The notes beneath the pieces were generated by a model. That model had not been told where the DNA came from, made no database searches, and was given only the letters and a program-made list of their open reading frames with translations. A DNA stretch of 64,000 nucleotides from Vulcanimicrobiota bacterium (lineage in GTDB: Bacteria; Vulcanimicrobiota; Xenobia; Xenobiales; JADMJV01). The stretch lies in contig JAFKGI010000011.1 in assembly GCA_017307785.1 (NCBI GenBank), forward strand, positions 1 to 64,000. Reading direction: 5' to 3'. Position numbers and translations under genes: made by a program. Of the stretch, positions 7,760-16,330 are shown in pieces. Each line of letters opens with the position of its first letter. The first letter of the stretch is position 1.

Positions 7760-8679
7760 GAGCGGCCCTGGAGGTTCTGGCTCGCCAGCGCGCCGAGGTG
7801 CCGGCCCTGCAACTGGCTGGCGGTGCGCATCCCGGCCTCCACCCGATGGCCGTCGTCCAGCCCGACCGCGGCCAGCGCCTGAGCCTGCAGGCACCTGACT
7901 GGGACGGCCAGCAGACCTTTGCAGAAGTGCATGTGTTGGCCACCCCCAACCGCGACGAAACCTGGGCCTACCTGGCCCTGGCAAGGCGAGCGGGCGGGCG
8001 AGTATTCCTGTGCGCCGAAAACCGCCTGGGCGCCGACGGTTGGCGCAAGAAGCTCAAGCCGCTCGAGTCCCACAGCCAGAACCACTGCCGGCTGATGGAA
8101 CTGGACCCGGCCACTCTTCCCAGCCAGGGCGATCCGCTGGAGCTGCGCCCTCCCTTCCCGGAAGCGGACTTCGTCAGTTGTCCCGGCCTTTTCAGCTGGG
8201 ACCGGTTCGACCCGGGCTCTCAGCTACTGCTGGATTTCTTACCGGTCACTCTGGCGGGTCGGGGCGCCGACCTGGGCTGCGGTCCGGGGCTGCTGGCCCG
8301 GCAGTTACTGCAGCGCGGCTGCCGTCACCTCGACCTGGTGGACGTGGATCAACGGGCCGTGGCGGCAGCCCTGAAGAACTGCCGAGACGACGAACGCTGC
8401 CATGGTTTGTGGCTGGACCTGACCCAGGAAAGCCCGCCCCCCGGCTATGATTGGGTGACCCTCAATCCACCTTTCCACGGCTCCGGCTATGAAGACCGCA
8501 CTCTCGGACTGGCCTTGCTGGCCCGGGCCGCCGGGGCCCTGCGCAAAGGCGGGATGTTGTGGATGGTGGCCAATGAACACCTCCCCTACCAGGAAGCCAT
8601 CGCCCCTCTTCATCTCCAGCTTTTAGAGGTGCGCCAGCAACGCGGATATAAGCTCTTTCAATGCCGAAAGAACGCTTAG
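7756..8679 (+). CDS. RsmC-like class I SAM-dependent methyltransferase
   Basis: 307 residues starting at a GTG that overlaps the preceding TGA. The C-terminal half is a Rossmann methyltransferase with SAM motif DLGCGPGLLARQLL (about 172) and acidic loop VDVDQRA. The catalytic motif NPPFH (about 237) is shared by RsmC, RlmG and related enzymes that methylate the exocyclic amine of guanine in rRNA. The N-terminal half looks like the degenerate methyltransferase domain found in RsmC. The probable role is 16S rRNA G1207 methylation or an equivalent site, but RlmG-like specificity cannot be excluded. It overlaps the next gene by 19 bp. Confidence 0.8.
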   Translation: MRAALEVLARQRAEVPALQLAGGAHPGLHPMAVVQPDRGQRLSLQAPDWDGQQTFAEVHVLATPNRDETWAYLALARRAGGRVFLCAENRLGADGWRKKLKPLESHSQNHCRLMELDPATLPSQGDPLELRPPFPEADFVSCPGLFSWDRFDPGSQLLLDFLPVTLAGRGADLGCGPGLLARQLLQRGCRHLDLVDVDQRAVAAALKNCRDDERCHGLWLDLTQESPPPGYDWVTLNPPFHGSGYEDRTLGLALLARAAGALRKGGMLWMVANEHLPYQEAIAPLHLQLLEVRQQRGYKLFQCRKNA

Positions 8680-9353
8680 ACAAACTCCTCTCCAACCTGG
8701 GCTATTGCACCCGCAACGAGCTGCGTAAGAACCTGGACCGAGTGACCATTTTGGGCGAGCCCGCCCGTAAAGTCGACCAGAAAGTGGAATGGTTCGAGGT
8801 CACTTTCGACGACGAACCGGTCGACCCCGACCCCCTCTGGATTCTGCTGCACAAGCCCGAAGGCGTGACCTGCAGCCACAAAGACGTGGGCCGACTGGTC
8901 TTCGAAATGTTTCCCGAGCGCTACCTGATGCGCAAGCCGGCCCTTTCCACGGTAGGACGCCTGGACCGAGACACCACCGGCGTCTTGCTCTTAACCACCG
9001 ATGGTGCCGCACTGCACCGCCTGACTTCGCCCAAGTCCAAAGTGGACAAAGTCTATCGGGTCGACCTGGTCGACGCCCCTACTCCTGAGCAACTGGAAAA
9101 GCTCCGCAACGGCGGCGGCTTTCTGGAGGAAGACGACAAGCCTCTACTGCCGTGCGAGATCGAAGTGAGCGGACCCCGACAGGTCTCGATGACGCTGCAC
9201 GAAGGCCGCTTTCACCAGGTGAAACGCATGTGGCTGTCGGTGGGGAACGAAGTGGAAAGCCTGCATCGCAGTCGTTTCCATCACTTCGAAACGGGACAAC
9301 TGGCCGCAGGCGAGTATCGATTGCTCTCGACGGAAGAGTCGGCTGACCTCTAA
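8661..9353 (+). CDS. RsuA/RluB-family pseudouridine synthase
   Basis: 230 residues. It converts uridine to pseudouridine in ribosomal RNA. The N-terminal S4-like segment (PKERLDKLLSNLGYCTRNEL) is followed by the catalytic domain with LHKPEGVTCS, the catalytic Asp in GRLDRDTTGVLLLTTDG (about residue 102) and EGRFHQVKRM. The size and short S4 domain fit RsuA (16S U516) better than RluB. The ATG at 8661 lies inside the end of the preceding methyltransferase gene. It ends the TrhO/RsmC/RsuA RNA-modification run. The stop overlaps the convergent small membrane gene by 4 bp. Confidence 0.92.
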   Translation: MPKERLDKLLSNLGYCTRNELRKNLDRVTILGEPARKVDQKVEWFEVTFDDEPVDPDPLWILLHKPEGVTCSHKDVGRLVFEMFPERYLMRKPALSTVGRLDRDTTGVLLLTTDGAALHRLTSPKSKVDKVYRVDLVDAPTPEQLEKLRNGGGFLEEDDKPLLPCEIEVSGPRQVSMTLHEGRFHQVKRMWLSVGNEVESLHRSRFHHFETGQLAAGEYRLLSTEESADL

Positions 9354-9697
9354 GAGCGGCGCCCCGAGACCGCGCCAAAGTGGGTGCCGGCCGGGACTCC
9401 CATACACAGCCAGAGCAACTGACTCAAAGGCACAGTCCAACTGGAAGAAAGCATTCCGTGCTCCAGCAGACTGATGCCGACGATGGCAAAAAGCCCCGTT
9501 CCAACCAGCAGGCCCAGGCCTGGCTTGGCAAAACGCCGGTGGCCGGCAAACCCGGCGGCGGCTCCGATCAGCCAGAACCAGATGGTGGTGGGATAGAGAC
9601 CGGTTAGCGAAGCCAGCGCCGGAAGCAAGAGAAAGAGGAGCACGCAGCGGTCGTCGCCGCGGGATTGTTCCCAGTAGAGGCGCAAGCGTTCCAGCAT
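9350..9697 (-). CDS. Small hypothetical membrane protein (three to four helices)
   Basis: 115 residues, not recognised. Hydrophobic stretches at about 18-33, 38-50, 62-78 and 88-100 predict three or four membrane helices with short loops and a basic C-terminus (SGRRS). The ATG is at 9697-9695. It is divergent from the MBL hydrolase gene, which starts 59 bp away, and convergent with the pseudouridine synthase, with a 4-bp overlap. No motif indicates a function. Confidence 0.6.
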   Translation of the reverse strand: MLERLRLYWEQSRGDDRCVLLFLLLPALASLTGLYPTTIWFWLIGAAAGFAGHRRFAKPGLGLLVGTGLFAIVGISLLEHGMLSSSWTVPLSQLLWLCMGVPAGTHFGAVSGRRS

Positions 9698-9755
9698 AGG
9701 CTCAGATTGGCGTCCCTGCCAGGCTCTCCTGCTGAATCAAGCGAAGAGACGGTCT

Positions 9756-10553
9756 ATGCTGCGCGTGCAAGAACGGATCGTCGGACACGCTTGCCCGCCC
9801 GGTCGCTTCGTTCGGCGCGGGGCGGGTTGGCGACCGCTGCCCCTGCCGGTGCGAGTCTTTGTGCTCGACCATCCCGAGCACGGCAAGTTCCTCTGGGACA
9901 CAGGCTACGGACCGGCCTTCTGGCGAGCCACCCGCAACTTTCCGGCCCGCTTGCTGCGCTGGGTCATTCCCCCCCGTCTGCTTCCGGAAGAACAGCTGAC
10001 TCGTCAAGTCCAGGTGGAGCAACTGGCCGGCCTCGGCCTGTCGCACTTTCACCCGGACCATGTCGGGTCGGTTCCCGACCTCCCCCGGCTCCCCACCTGG
10101 GTGCTGCGCGCCGAGTGGCAGCGCGTCCAGAAACTCCCCTACTTCCAGTCCCTGCACACGGCCCACCTGAAAGCACTGTTCCCGACCGGAGACCTGCACT
10201 ACTTCGAAGACCTGGAGAGCCGAGTCTGGCCCGGTCTGGAAATTCTCGGGCGCGGCTGGGATTGGTTCGGCGACGGAAGCGCTCGCATCTTTCCCCTTCC
10301 CGGCCACACCCGGGGTCATTTAGGCCTGTGGATGGAAACGGGGGACGGACCCCTCTTCGCCGTCGGCGACGCCTACTATGTGCCCGAACAACTCGACGGC
10401 GTCCCTCTGCCCGCCCCTACTCGCTGGATCGTGGAAGACGCCCGAGCCTACCAGGCCACGCTCGACAAGCTGGCGCAGCTTCGCCGGCGGCGCCCCGAGG
10501 TGACTCTGCGCGCCTGCCACGAACCGGTCTCAGGACTCCAGCATCACGGATAG
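9756..10553 (+). CDS. MBL-fold metallohydrolase, lactonase-like
   Basis: 265 residues of a metallo-beta-lactamase fold. The metal motif is HFHPDH (His97, His99, Asp101, His102). It is preceded by FLWDTGYG and followed by PGHTRGHLGL (third metal His) and VGDAYY (bridging Asp). This layout fits the AttM/AiiA-like subgroup that includes N-acyl-homoserine lactonases, but most members have unknown substrates, so quorum quenching is only a possibility. There is no signal peptide, so it is cytosolic. The 3-prime end overlaps the convergent zinc-finger-like gene by 24 bp. Confidence 0.85.
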   Translation: MLRVQERIVGHACPPGRFVRRGAGWRPLPLPVRVFVLDHPEHGKFLWDTGYGPAFWRATRNFPARLLRWVIPPRLLPEEQLTRQVQVEQLAGLGLSHFHPDHVGSVPDLPRLPTWVLRAEWQRVQKLPYFQSLHTAHLKALFPTGDLHYFEDLESRVWPGLEILGRGWDWFGDGSARIFPLPGHTRGHLGLWMETGDGPLFAVGDAYYVPEQLDGVPLPAPTRWIVEDARAYQATLDKLAQLRRRRPEVTLRACHEPVSGLQHHG

Positions 10554-11243
10554 GACCGCAGGGGTCACCAGATAGTCGGGACGCAAAGGACGACCCATGT
10601 CGGTTTCCTCCAGCAGCACTTCCAGTAGCGCCGGTAGACGCGTCAAGGAAAACCGCTCCTTGAGCAGCAAACGCAGCAGTTTGAGCAACAGCTCCTGATC
10701 CAAACAGCGGATGGTTTCGTCGGCCAGGTCCGGATCGCTGAGCTCCATTTCGGCCAGCGTGTCACGCAGTTCGGCCCGGCTGAAGAACTTCCAGAAATAG
10801 TTGGGAAGCTCAGTCTGCATGTGGGAGCAAATCAAACTGGAGCCGTAGTAGCTGGTGCACAGTTCCTCGCGCTGCAGGCGATCCACCTGGCTCCTATCCA
10901 GACGATCCCGAAGCAGCACACGACGCCGAAAACGCAGGCACCATTCGTCGGGACCGATGCTGAGGCTGGTGGAAATCTTGATGGCGGGAAGCGTGATGCC
11001 GGTCGCCTGCTGAAGGTAGGCACGCAGATTGATCAGAGAGTTGTGAAGGATCACTCCCTCCGCGAAAGTCTCCAGCTTGGAGAGCAATACGCCCAGTTCC
11101 AGTTCCAGCGGTGGTCGCGAAGACCCCAATGGTCCCTCGATGGGACGCGGCAGTTCCCGCTGATGACGAACCAGATATTCATGGGCAATGAACACTTCTT
11201 CGCAAATGTCGCACTGAAAGATTCGGCGGCGTGGTCTATCCAT
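10530..11243 (-). CDS. Hypothetical protein with degenerate C2H2 zinc-finger N-terminus
   Basis: 237 residues, not recognised as a family. Residues 9-31 read F-Q-C-D-I-C-EEV-F-IAHEY-L-VR-H-QRE-L. This fits the classical C2H2 pattern (F-x-C-x2-C-x3-F-x5-L-x2-H-x3-H) except that the last His is Leu31. His21 could supply a fourth ligand instead. The rest is mostly helical, with a Leu/Arg-rich C-terminal half and no membrane segment. It overlaps the convergent MBL gene by 24 bp. True C2H2 fingers are uncommon in bacteria, so either nucleic-acid binding or a structural zinc site is possible. Confidence 0.6.
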   Translation of the reverse strand: MDRPRRRIFQCDICEEVFIAHEYLVRHQRELPRPIEGPLGSSRPPLELELGVLLSKLETFAEGVILHNSLINLRAYLQQATGITLPAIKISTSLSIGPDEWCLRFRRRVLLRDRLDRSQVDRLQREELCTSYYGSSLICSHMQTELPNYFWKFFSRAELRDTLAEMELSDPDLADETIRCLDQELLLKLLRLLLKERFSLTRLPALLEVLLEETDMGRPLRPDYLVTPAVLSVMLES

Positions 11244-11288
11244 ACCGGTAGTTTAATCTGCCGGCAGAAGCCCGCGCCGTGAAGTGCG

Positions 11289-12812
11289 TTACGCCGTCAC
11301 AACTTCTTTACGTCGTCTTAGTGAATAGCCAAGCTTCAGGTGCTGGCGGGCTCGGGCGCCCAGCTCTACCGTCCAGCTCACGAATCCGTTGGCGTCGGGA
11401 AGCGCGCCGGGACTGCTATTTTTCGCATCGAAGACCACCTCGACTTGCTTGAGCTCAGAAACCGGAATGCGCTCCAGCACCTTGATGGTGTGGCTGTCCG
11501 CCGACAGGTTGGAAAGAGTGATTTCGACCGTGTGCTTGACGCGCATCCAGCCCCCCAGCATGTCGTCTTTCTCTTCGCTGCCCTGTCGGCTTTGGCGCAC
11601 CACGCGGACGGAAGGTAGCGGTCCCCAGCCCAGCGCAAACCCTTCGGCCGCGGCCACATACTCCAGACTGGCGCGCCCGATCAGGCCAGACTCCCGGATC
11701 AAGTCGACCGGGCCGGCCAGCAGCGGATCGCTGGAAGTATTGCGCTGCCGGCTTTTTTGCACCACCTCGGAACAGACTTCCCCCAGCAACACATTTTCCA
11801 GCTCGGTGTCGCAACGGAAGCTCGAAAGAGCCACGCGCACAGGCTTACCATGACTGGGAATGGTCGACTTCTGCGGAGCCCGCAGATGGATGACCTGGCC
11901 GCCGTCGTCGATGCCCGGCACCTCGCTGGCGCGGGGGGCGGGGGCCAGTCCGCTCAGATCTCCCGAAGGCAGCTCGAAGATTTCCTGGTCGCGCTCGGCC
12001 ACCACCACTTCGCTGCTCTTTTTCTGAGTTCGCAGCGTATCCGGCTGGGCACTGGGAGGCTCGTTGCCCAGGCTCAGGCGTTGGGTGGAGAAAACCAGCT
12101 CCACTTCCTTCCAGTCTTCCCCGGTGTTCTGCCAGCAAGTCGCCTCGCTTTGCAGCTCCAGCCCGTCACCGTTCAGCACGGCCCGATGGGAAGGTCGCCA
12201 GCAGGCGCAGGGCAGGCTGTATTCCAGGCGCAAATTGACCGTCTGAGGGCTCGAGGATTCGATTTCCAGCAAAACTTCCGTGACCGTTTCCGACTGGGGA
12301 GGAGCCGGGGGGCGCGGCCGCACGCTCGACTGCTGCAGTGCCTCAAGCGCCACATCCAGGCGGTGGCGCTCCTCCACCAGCTGCTCTTTCCATTCCGTCA
12401 GTTCCAGCAGCTGTTTTTCCCAGGCCGCCGTTTCTTCCACTCCCCAGCCGACCTGTTTACAGATGTCGCGGGTCAGTTCGTCCAAAAAGGTCGATGCCGA
12501 GTGTAGCTCGCGTTCGTTCAGCAGCACCTGCTGCTGCAGATCGCGGCGTTGGCGTTCGCGCTCCCGAGCCAGTGCCGGATCTTCAGCGGGAAGAGGTTCG
12601 GGAGGGACAGGAAGGCTGCGCTCCACGCTCGCCTGGATGACTTTGCCTCCCGTCAATTGGGCGCTTAGAGTCTTATCCACCAGCAGCGGAGAGACCGGAC
12701 TCAGATGCCAGCGGCTCCGGCCCGCCGGCAATTCCAATCGAGCCTGGCGACGGACATAGGCACGGTCCTCCAGCAAGGTCACGCGGGTGATCGGGGCGTC
12801 CATCTCGAGCAT
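11289..12812 (-). CDS. DUF4139 domain protein (MuiA-like), shorter paralog
   Basis: 507 residues. The N-terminus (APITRVTLLEDRAYVRRQA) matches the DUF4140 domain, followed by a charged coiled coil (about 75-160) and a long beta-rich DUF4139 region to the end. This is the layout of mucoidy-inhibitor-A-like proteins, whose biochemical role is unknown. There is no signal peptide. Its ATG follows directly on the TAG of the upstream gene, a longer paralog of the same layout, so the two are co-translated. The pair may form a heteromer; that is inference. Confidence 0.75.
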   Translation of the reverse strand: MLEMDAPITRVTLLEDRAYVRRQARLELPAGRSRWHLSPVSPLLVDKTLSAQLTGGKVIQASVERSLPVPPEPLPAEDPALARERERQRRDLQQQVLLNERELHSASTFLDELTRDICKQVGWGVEETAAWEKQLLELTEWKEQLVEERHRLDVALEALQQSSVRPRPPAPPQSETVTEVLLEIESSSPQTVNLRLEYSLPCACWRPSHRAVLNGDGLELQSEATCWQNTGEDWKEVELVFSTQRLSLGNEPPSAQPDTLRTQKKSSEVVVAERDQEIFELPSGDLSGLAPAPRASEVPGIDDGGQVIHLRAPQKSTIPSHGKPVRVALSSFRCDTELENVLLGEVCSEVVQKSRQRNTSSDPLLAGPVDLIRESGLIGRASLEYVAAAEGFALGWGPLPSVRVVRQSRQGSEEKDDMLGGWMRVKHTVEITLSNLSADSHTIKVLERIPVSELKQVEVVFDAKNSSPGALPDANGFVSWTVELGARARQHLKLGYSLRRRKEVVTA

Positions 12813-14969
12813 CTATTCTTCCCTCCGGTTTCCGCCGACCAGCTCCAGTTTGGCGGGCATTTCGATCGAGTAGGCCAGCGAGGCGCGTTTGCTTTCCCCC
12901 GCCGGTATTCGCAGGACCCAGCGGTAGACGCCGGGCTTTTCGCTGATCGGATCCCAGGCCGGCTCGCAGCTCTCGATTTTGACCTTGATCTCGGCGGCGT
13001 CGGTCTGAGGCAGCGTCTCCTGAATCTCGAGGCGCACCTCGCGGGACAGCTGGTTGGCTGCCTCGACCGTGACTTCTTGGCGCAACTGGGTGGTGCTGCT
13101 CATCATGCCGGTGGTGCTTTCCTTGAAGCCGGTGTTGCGCACCACTTTGATCGACTGATCCACGCCCAGGCCCAACGAGAAGTTGCCGCCCGGCGCCACG
13201 TTCGGCAGCTGCGTGGTGGCCAGAAAGTCGTTGCCGACATAGACGTCGACAGGCCCGGTGGGAACGGCCAGGTCCGGCATACTCTCCAGACTGGTCTGAC
13301 GAAAGACATCGCAAGTCACCTTGGGCACCACCAACCAGAGCAGGTGGGCCGAAAGCTGACGGGTCAGCAGCGGCACCGAATGAAATTGAGCGTCGCCGGG
13401 CAGGTCGATGTTGTGCTCACCGCTATAAAGGTAATCGAAGCCCTCCAGGTCTTTGGGGAAGGTGTGTCGGGCCGGGGCGTTGACCTGCAAGGCTCGGACC
13501 GATTCGTGGAGAGCGTTCTGAACCAGGCGCAGCACGTCCAGCGGAGAGTGCGGGTAACGCTCTTTCCAGAGCTGCAAACAGGCTTCCAAAGGGGAGCGTA
13601 ACTGCAGGTGACCGCGACCCGGCTCTTTGGCTCCAGCCATGTAGAGCAGCCCGTAGGCCAGCTGCTCGCTGGTCGGCTCCGGTGGAGGCGGGGGAGCCAC
13701 CGGCTGCCAGGCCGGTCCGGCCGGTCGGCCCCCTCCCCCTCGGGGTGCCATCGCCTGGGGGCGCATCGGGGCAGCCATCACCGGTGCGGGAGCGGGAGCG
13801 CGCATTCTCATCATCTCCGGTTCTGCTTTGGCCTGGCGCCTCATGAGTCCCGAGCGCAACATCGTTTCTCCCCGGTCTTCCGGGCTCCGCAAGTCCACCT
13901 GGATGGAAGGCTCGGCCGATGCCGCGAAAGCGGCTACGGCGGCCGCCGCAAAGGGATCCGGCGCACCGAGCAGCTCATCCAGCACTTCGGTCTGGGGGAC
14001 AGGCTGAGCGAAGGGATCGCCCCCCCAGCTCGGGGGTTCTTCCGGCCGGACCTGCACGGTCGGACGCCGATCAAAGTCGGCGAAAAGCGTGTCGGTGTTG
14101 GGCGGAGCGGGACGCCAGCCCGATTTGGCGGGCCGGGCCTGCTGGCGACCGATGCGCCGGCTGGCCAACTCCGGGAGTTCCTTCCAGGCAGCCACTTCGG
14201 CGGTGGACACTTCCAGGCGCACGTCTTTCCAGTCTTCGCCAGTGCTCTGGCACAGATGAGCCTGCATCGACAACTCGGCCAGCGTGAAGTCCCGGTCAAA
14301 GCGCAGGGTGTAGCTGGGGGACCAGCGCGCTCCGGCCTGCTCGTAGCTCAGGTGCAGTCGCACCAACGGGCAATGAGCATCGGGCGTCTGGCGCAGAGTC
14401 ACCACCACCGCTTTGTAGAGCGGGGCCGGAGGGGGACTGGGTAGGGGCGTGGTCAGCTCTTGCAAGCGGGTGGTCACACGCTCTAACTCCTCGGCCAGTT
14501 GGCTCCGCCTGGCCAGCCCTTCACTCAGCAGCTTCTGGCGCATTTGCACCAGCGCCCGACGAGGTTGCACCGCGTAGGCTGCCGGCGCCTGATCGGACGG
14601 ACTGCTTGGAGCGGTCGGGTTCAAATTCTCGACGCGGGCCAGGTCCTGCTTGAGGTTCTCCAGGCGACTGCACAAGCGGCGCTGCTCCGCCTGCAGCGGT
14701 TTGATGGCCGATAAGTCAGGAGCCGGGACGGGCTCCGGTTCCTGCCAGTCCAGTTCCAGGCGCAGGTCGGTGGCCAGCAGGCCGGCACCTCCCTCGGGAA
14801 AGCTCAAACGCACCCGCAAACTCTGATCGGCCAGGGCCAGCGGCAACCCGCCCAGCCGCACTTGCTGAGGCCAACCTTCCTCGGGCTGGCGAAAATCCAC
14901 TTCGCGCGTGACCACTGCACCTCGGCGGTAGACGGTCACGGCGCTGATTTTGGAGTCGAGTGCAAGCAT
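12813..14969 (-). CDS. DUF4139 domain protein (MuiA-like), longer paralog with Pro/Ala-rich insert
   Basis: 718 residues. It starts SKISAVTVYRRGAVVTREV, the DUF4140-type N-terminus, with a coiled-coil region (about 95-165) and a DUF4139 beta region. Between about residues 265 and 435 lies a low-complexity Pro/Ala/Met/Arg-rich insert that the downstream paralog lacks. The last third is well structured again: QLSREVRLEIQETLP, then a tryptophan-containing segment (YRWVLRIPAGES) near the C-terminus. ATG 14969-14967. The insert may be a flexible linker or an interaction region. The function is unknown. Confidence 0.75.
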   Translation of the reverse strand: MLALDSKISAVTVYRRGAVVTREVDFRQPEEGWPQQVRLGGLPLALADQSLRVRLSFPEGGAGLLATDLRLELDWQEPEPVPAPDLSAIKPLQAEQRRLCSRLENLKQDLARVENLNPTAPSSPSDQAPAAYAVQPRRALVQMRQKLLSEGLARRSQLAEELERVTTRLQELTTPLPSPPPAPLYKAVVVTLRQTPDAHCPLVRLHLSYEQAGARWSPSYTLRFDRDFTLAELSMQAHLCQSTGEDWKDVRLEVSTAEVAAWKELPELASRRIGRQQARPAKSGWRPAPPNTDTLFADFDRRPTVQVRPEEPPSWGGDPFAQPVPQTEVLDELLGAPDPFAAAAVAAFAASAEPSIQVDLRSPEDRGETMLRSGLMRRQAKAEPEMMRMRAPAPAPVMAAPMRPQAMAPRGGGGRPAGPAWQPVAPPPPPEPTSEQLAYGLLYMAGAKEPGRGHLQLRSPLEACLQLWKERYPHSPLDVLRLVQNALHESVRALQVNAPARHTFPKDLEGFDYLYSGEHNIDLPGDAQFHSVPLLTRQLSAHLLWLVVPKVTCDVFRQTSLESMPDLAVPTGPVDVYVGNDFLATTQLPNVAPGGNFSLGLGVDQSIKVVRNTGFKESTTGMMSSTTQLRQEVTVEAANQLSREVRLEIQETLPQTDAAEIKVKIESCEPAWDPISEKPGVYRWVLRIPAGESKRASLAYSIEMPAKLELVGGNRREE

Positions 14970-15055
14970 AGGTTGGCCTCCGCGAATGTGCTGACTCAGG
15001 AATTTTACCCTCTAGCTGACAGGCCGTCTTTGAGATTTTCCCAAAAGCAACCTGC

Positions 15056-16330
15056 ATGCACGACGATCCCCTGTCCGAGCAAATTCAGCGCCTGATCAGC
15101 GACGCCCGGCCGGGACCCTCGGGGGTTTTCTCGCTGGACCTGAACCGGGTGGAGATGGTTTTCCGCGGCGGAGGCGAGGACTGGTTCCGCTATTGGGTGA
15201 GCTGCGCCGCTTTTTACGGTGCCGAGGAAGTCCAGGTCAACTGGAACGGTCGGGCTCTCGAGCTCTCTTTCCTCTCGATCGGTCCCGAGGTCGAGGAGCT
15301 GCGGGCACTGCTGCTACACCGGCAACGGGGACCGCGCTATCTGGCTCTGGGAATGTTGGCCGCCTCCCAACAGGGGTTTGACAACATCGTGCTGGAGTCT
15401 CCGCGCGGCCAGCTGACTGTACGGGGTTTCGATGAGACTCTCCGATCCCGCAACGGGATGTGCCGATTCCGGGCCCGCGCTTCCTCTCGGGCCCACCTAC
15501 CGGAGCTGAAAAGCCTGAGGTTTCCTGTGATGCTCAACGGAACCGCACTGCCCCAGGCACCACCCGGTCAAGGACTGCGACTGCTGGTGGATGGATTCGT
15601 CTTCGACTGGCAGGGACTGCCTCTGCTGCCTCCAGGAGAAGCTTTGGACTGGCCGGTTTGCGAAGTGCGGATGGATGCGCGCCTGATTCAACCTATTCAC
15701 CCCCCGCTCCACGCTTCCGAAATGGAACGGCTGCAGGCTCACTTCGCGGCCCACCTGCTGGAGCGCTCCACTTGGAGCCCGGAAGCGGTCGAGTGGCTGC
15801 TGCTGCGTTCTGCTGCAGGTCGATGGCCCGAGCTACTGCAGCGTCTGCCGGCCCCGCCGGACGGGCACCCGCTTTCCCCCGCCTATCACCAACGGCGCCT
15901 GTTTGCTCTGGACGCTCCCCTGCCGCCCGGACTCTGGGAGGGCTGGCCGGCCGAGAGCTGGCCGGCTCTCCTGGAAAACGGATTGGCGCCCTCGCCACTG
16001 CCGCTCTGGCTGCTTCCCAGCTGCGCACGCCTGCCCGGCCGGGCGGTTTATCCCTATCTGCTGAGAGCTAGCTGGATGGGCGAACACTTCGACGCCCCCT
16101 TCCTCCAGGCGCTCTTATCGGGGCGGCGGGATACTTTGGGAGGCAATGTTCTGCTCGCTCACCAGTTGCGACAGCTCAAACCGGCCCAGCGACCCGTCGA
16201 GGCGGCACGTTTCTGCCTGGATTTTCTGCAGGCGGTCGTCGAGGGGCGAGACGGTCTCTCGGAATGGGCCGAGCTGTCCTTGGAAGAACGCGCCCGCGTG
16301 CGCGAGCTAACGGAGGATCTGGGAGCCTAG
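15056..16330 (+). CDS. Hypothetical protein, possible GHKL-like family, paralog of the gene at 35793-37373
   Basis: 424 residues. The N-terminal 190 residues resemble, by eye, a family whose members begin with F-x-L-D-x-x-R, have an AAF-GA helix (WVSCAAFYGAEEVQVNW), a LALG-LAAS segment and then F-P-V-x-L-N-G-T. The same order appears in the 526-residue protein at 35793-37373 (LLAACVGLGASSL; LALGVLGATR; PCPVSWNGT). I think this is a divergent GHKL/Hsp90-like ATPase fold, but the canonical N and G boxes are not obvious. The C-terminal half is helical and Leu/Pro/Trp-rich. The 3-prime end overlaps the convergent metallopeptidase gene by 24 bp. The function is unknown. Confidence 0.55.
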   Translation: MHDDPLSEQIQRLISDARPGPSGVFSLDLNRVEMVFRGGGEDWFRYWVSCAAFYGAEEVQVNWNGRALELSFLSIGPEVEELRALLLHRQRGPRYLALGMLAASQQGFDNIVLESPRGQLTVRGFDETLRSRNGMCRFRARASSRAHLPELKSLRFPVMLNGTALPQAPPGQGLRLLVDGFVFDWQGLPLLPPGEALDWPVCEVRMDARLIQPIHPPLHASEMERLQAHFAAHLLERSTWSPEAVEWLLLRSAAGRWPELLQRLPAPPDGHPLSPAYHQRRLFALDAPLPPGLWEGWPAESWPALLENGLAPSPLPLWLLPSCARLPGRAVYPYLLRASWMGEHFDAPFLQALLSGRRDTLGGNVLLAHQLRQLKPAQRPVEAARFCLDFLQAVVEGRDGLSEWAELSLEERARVRELTEDLGA

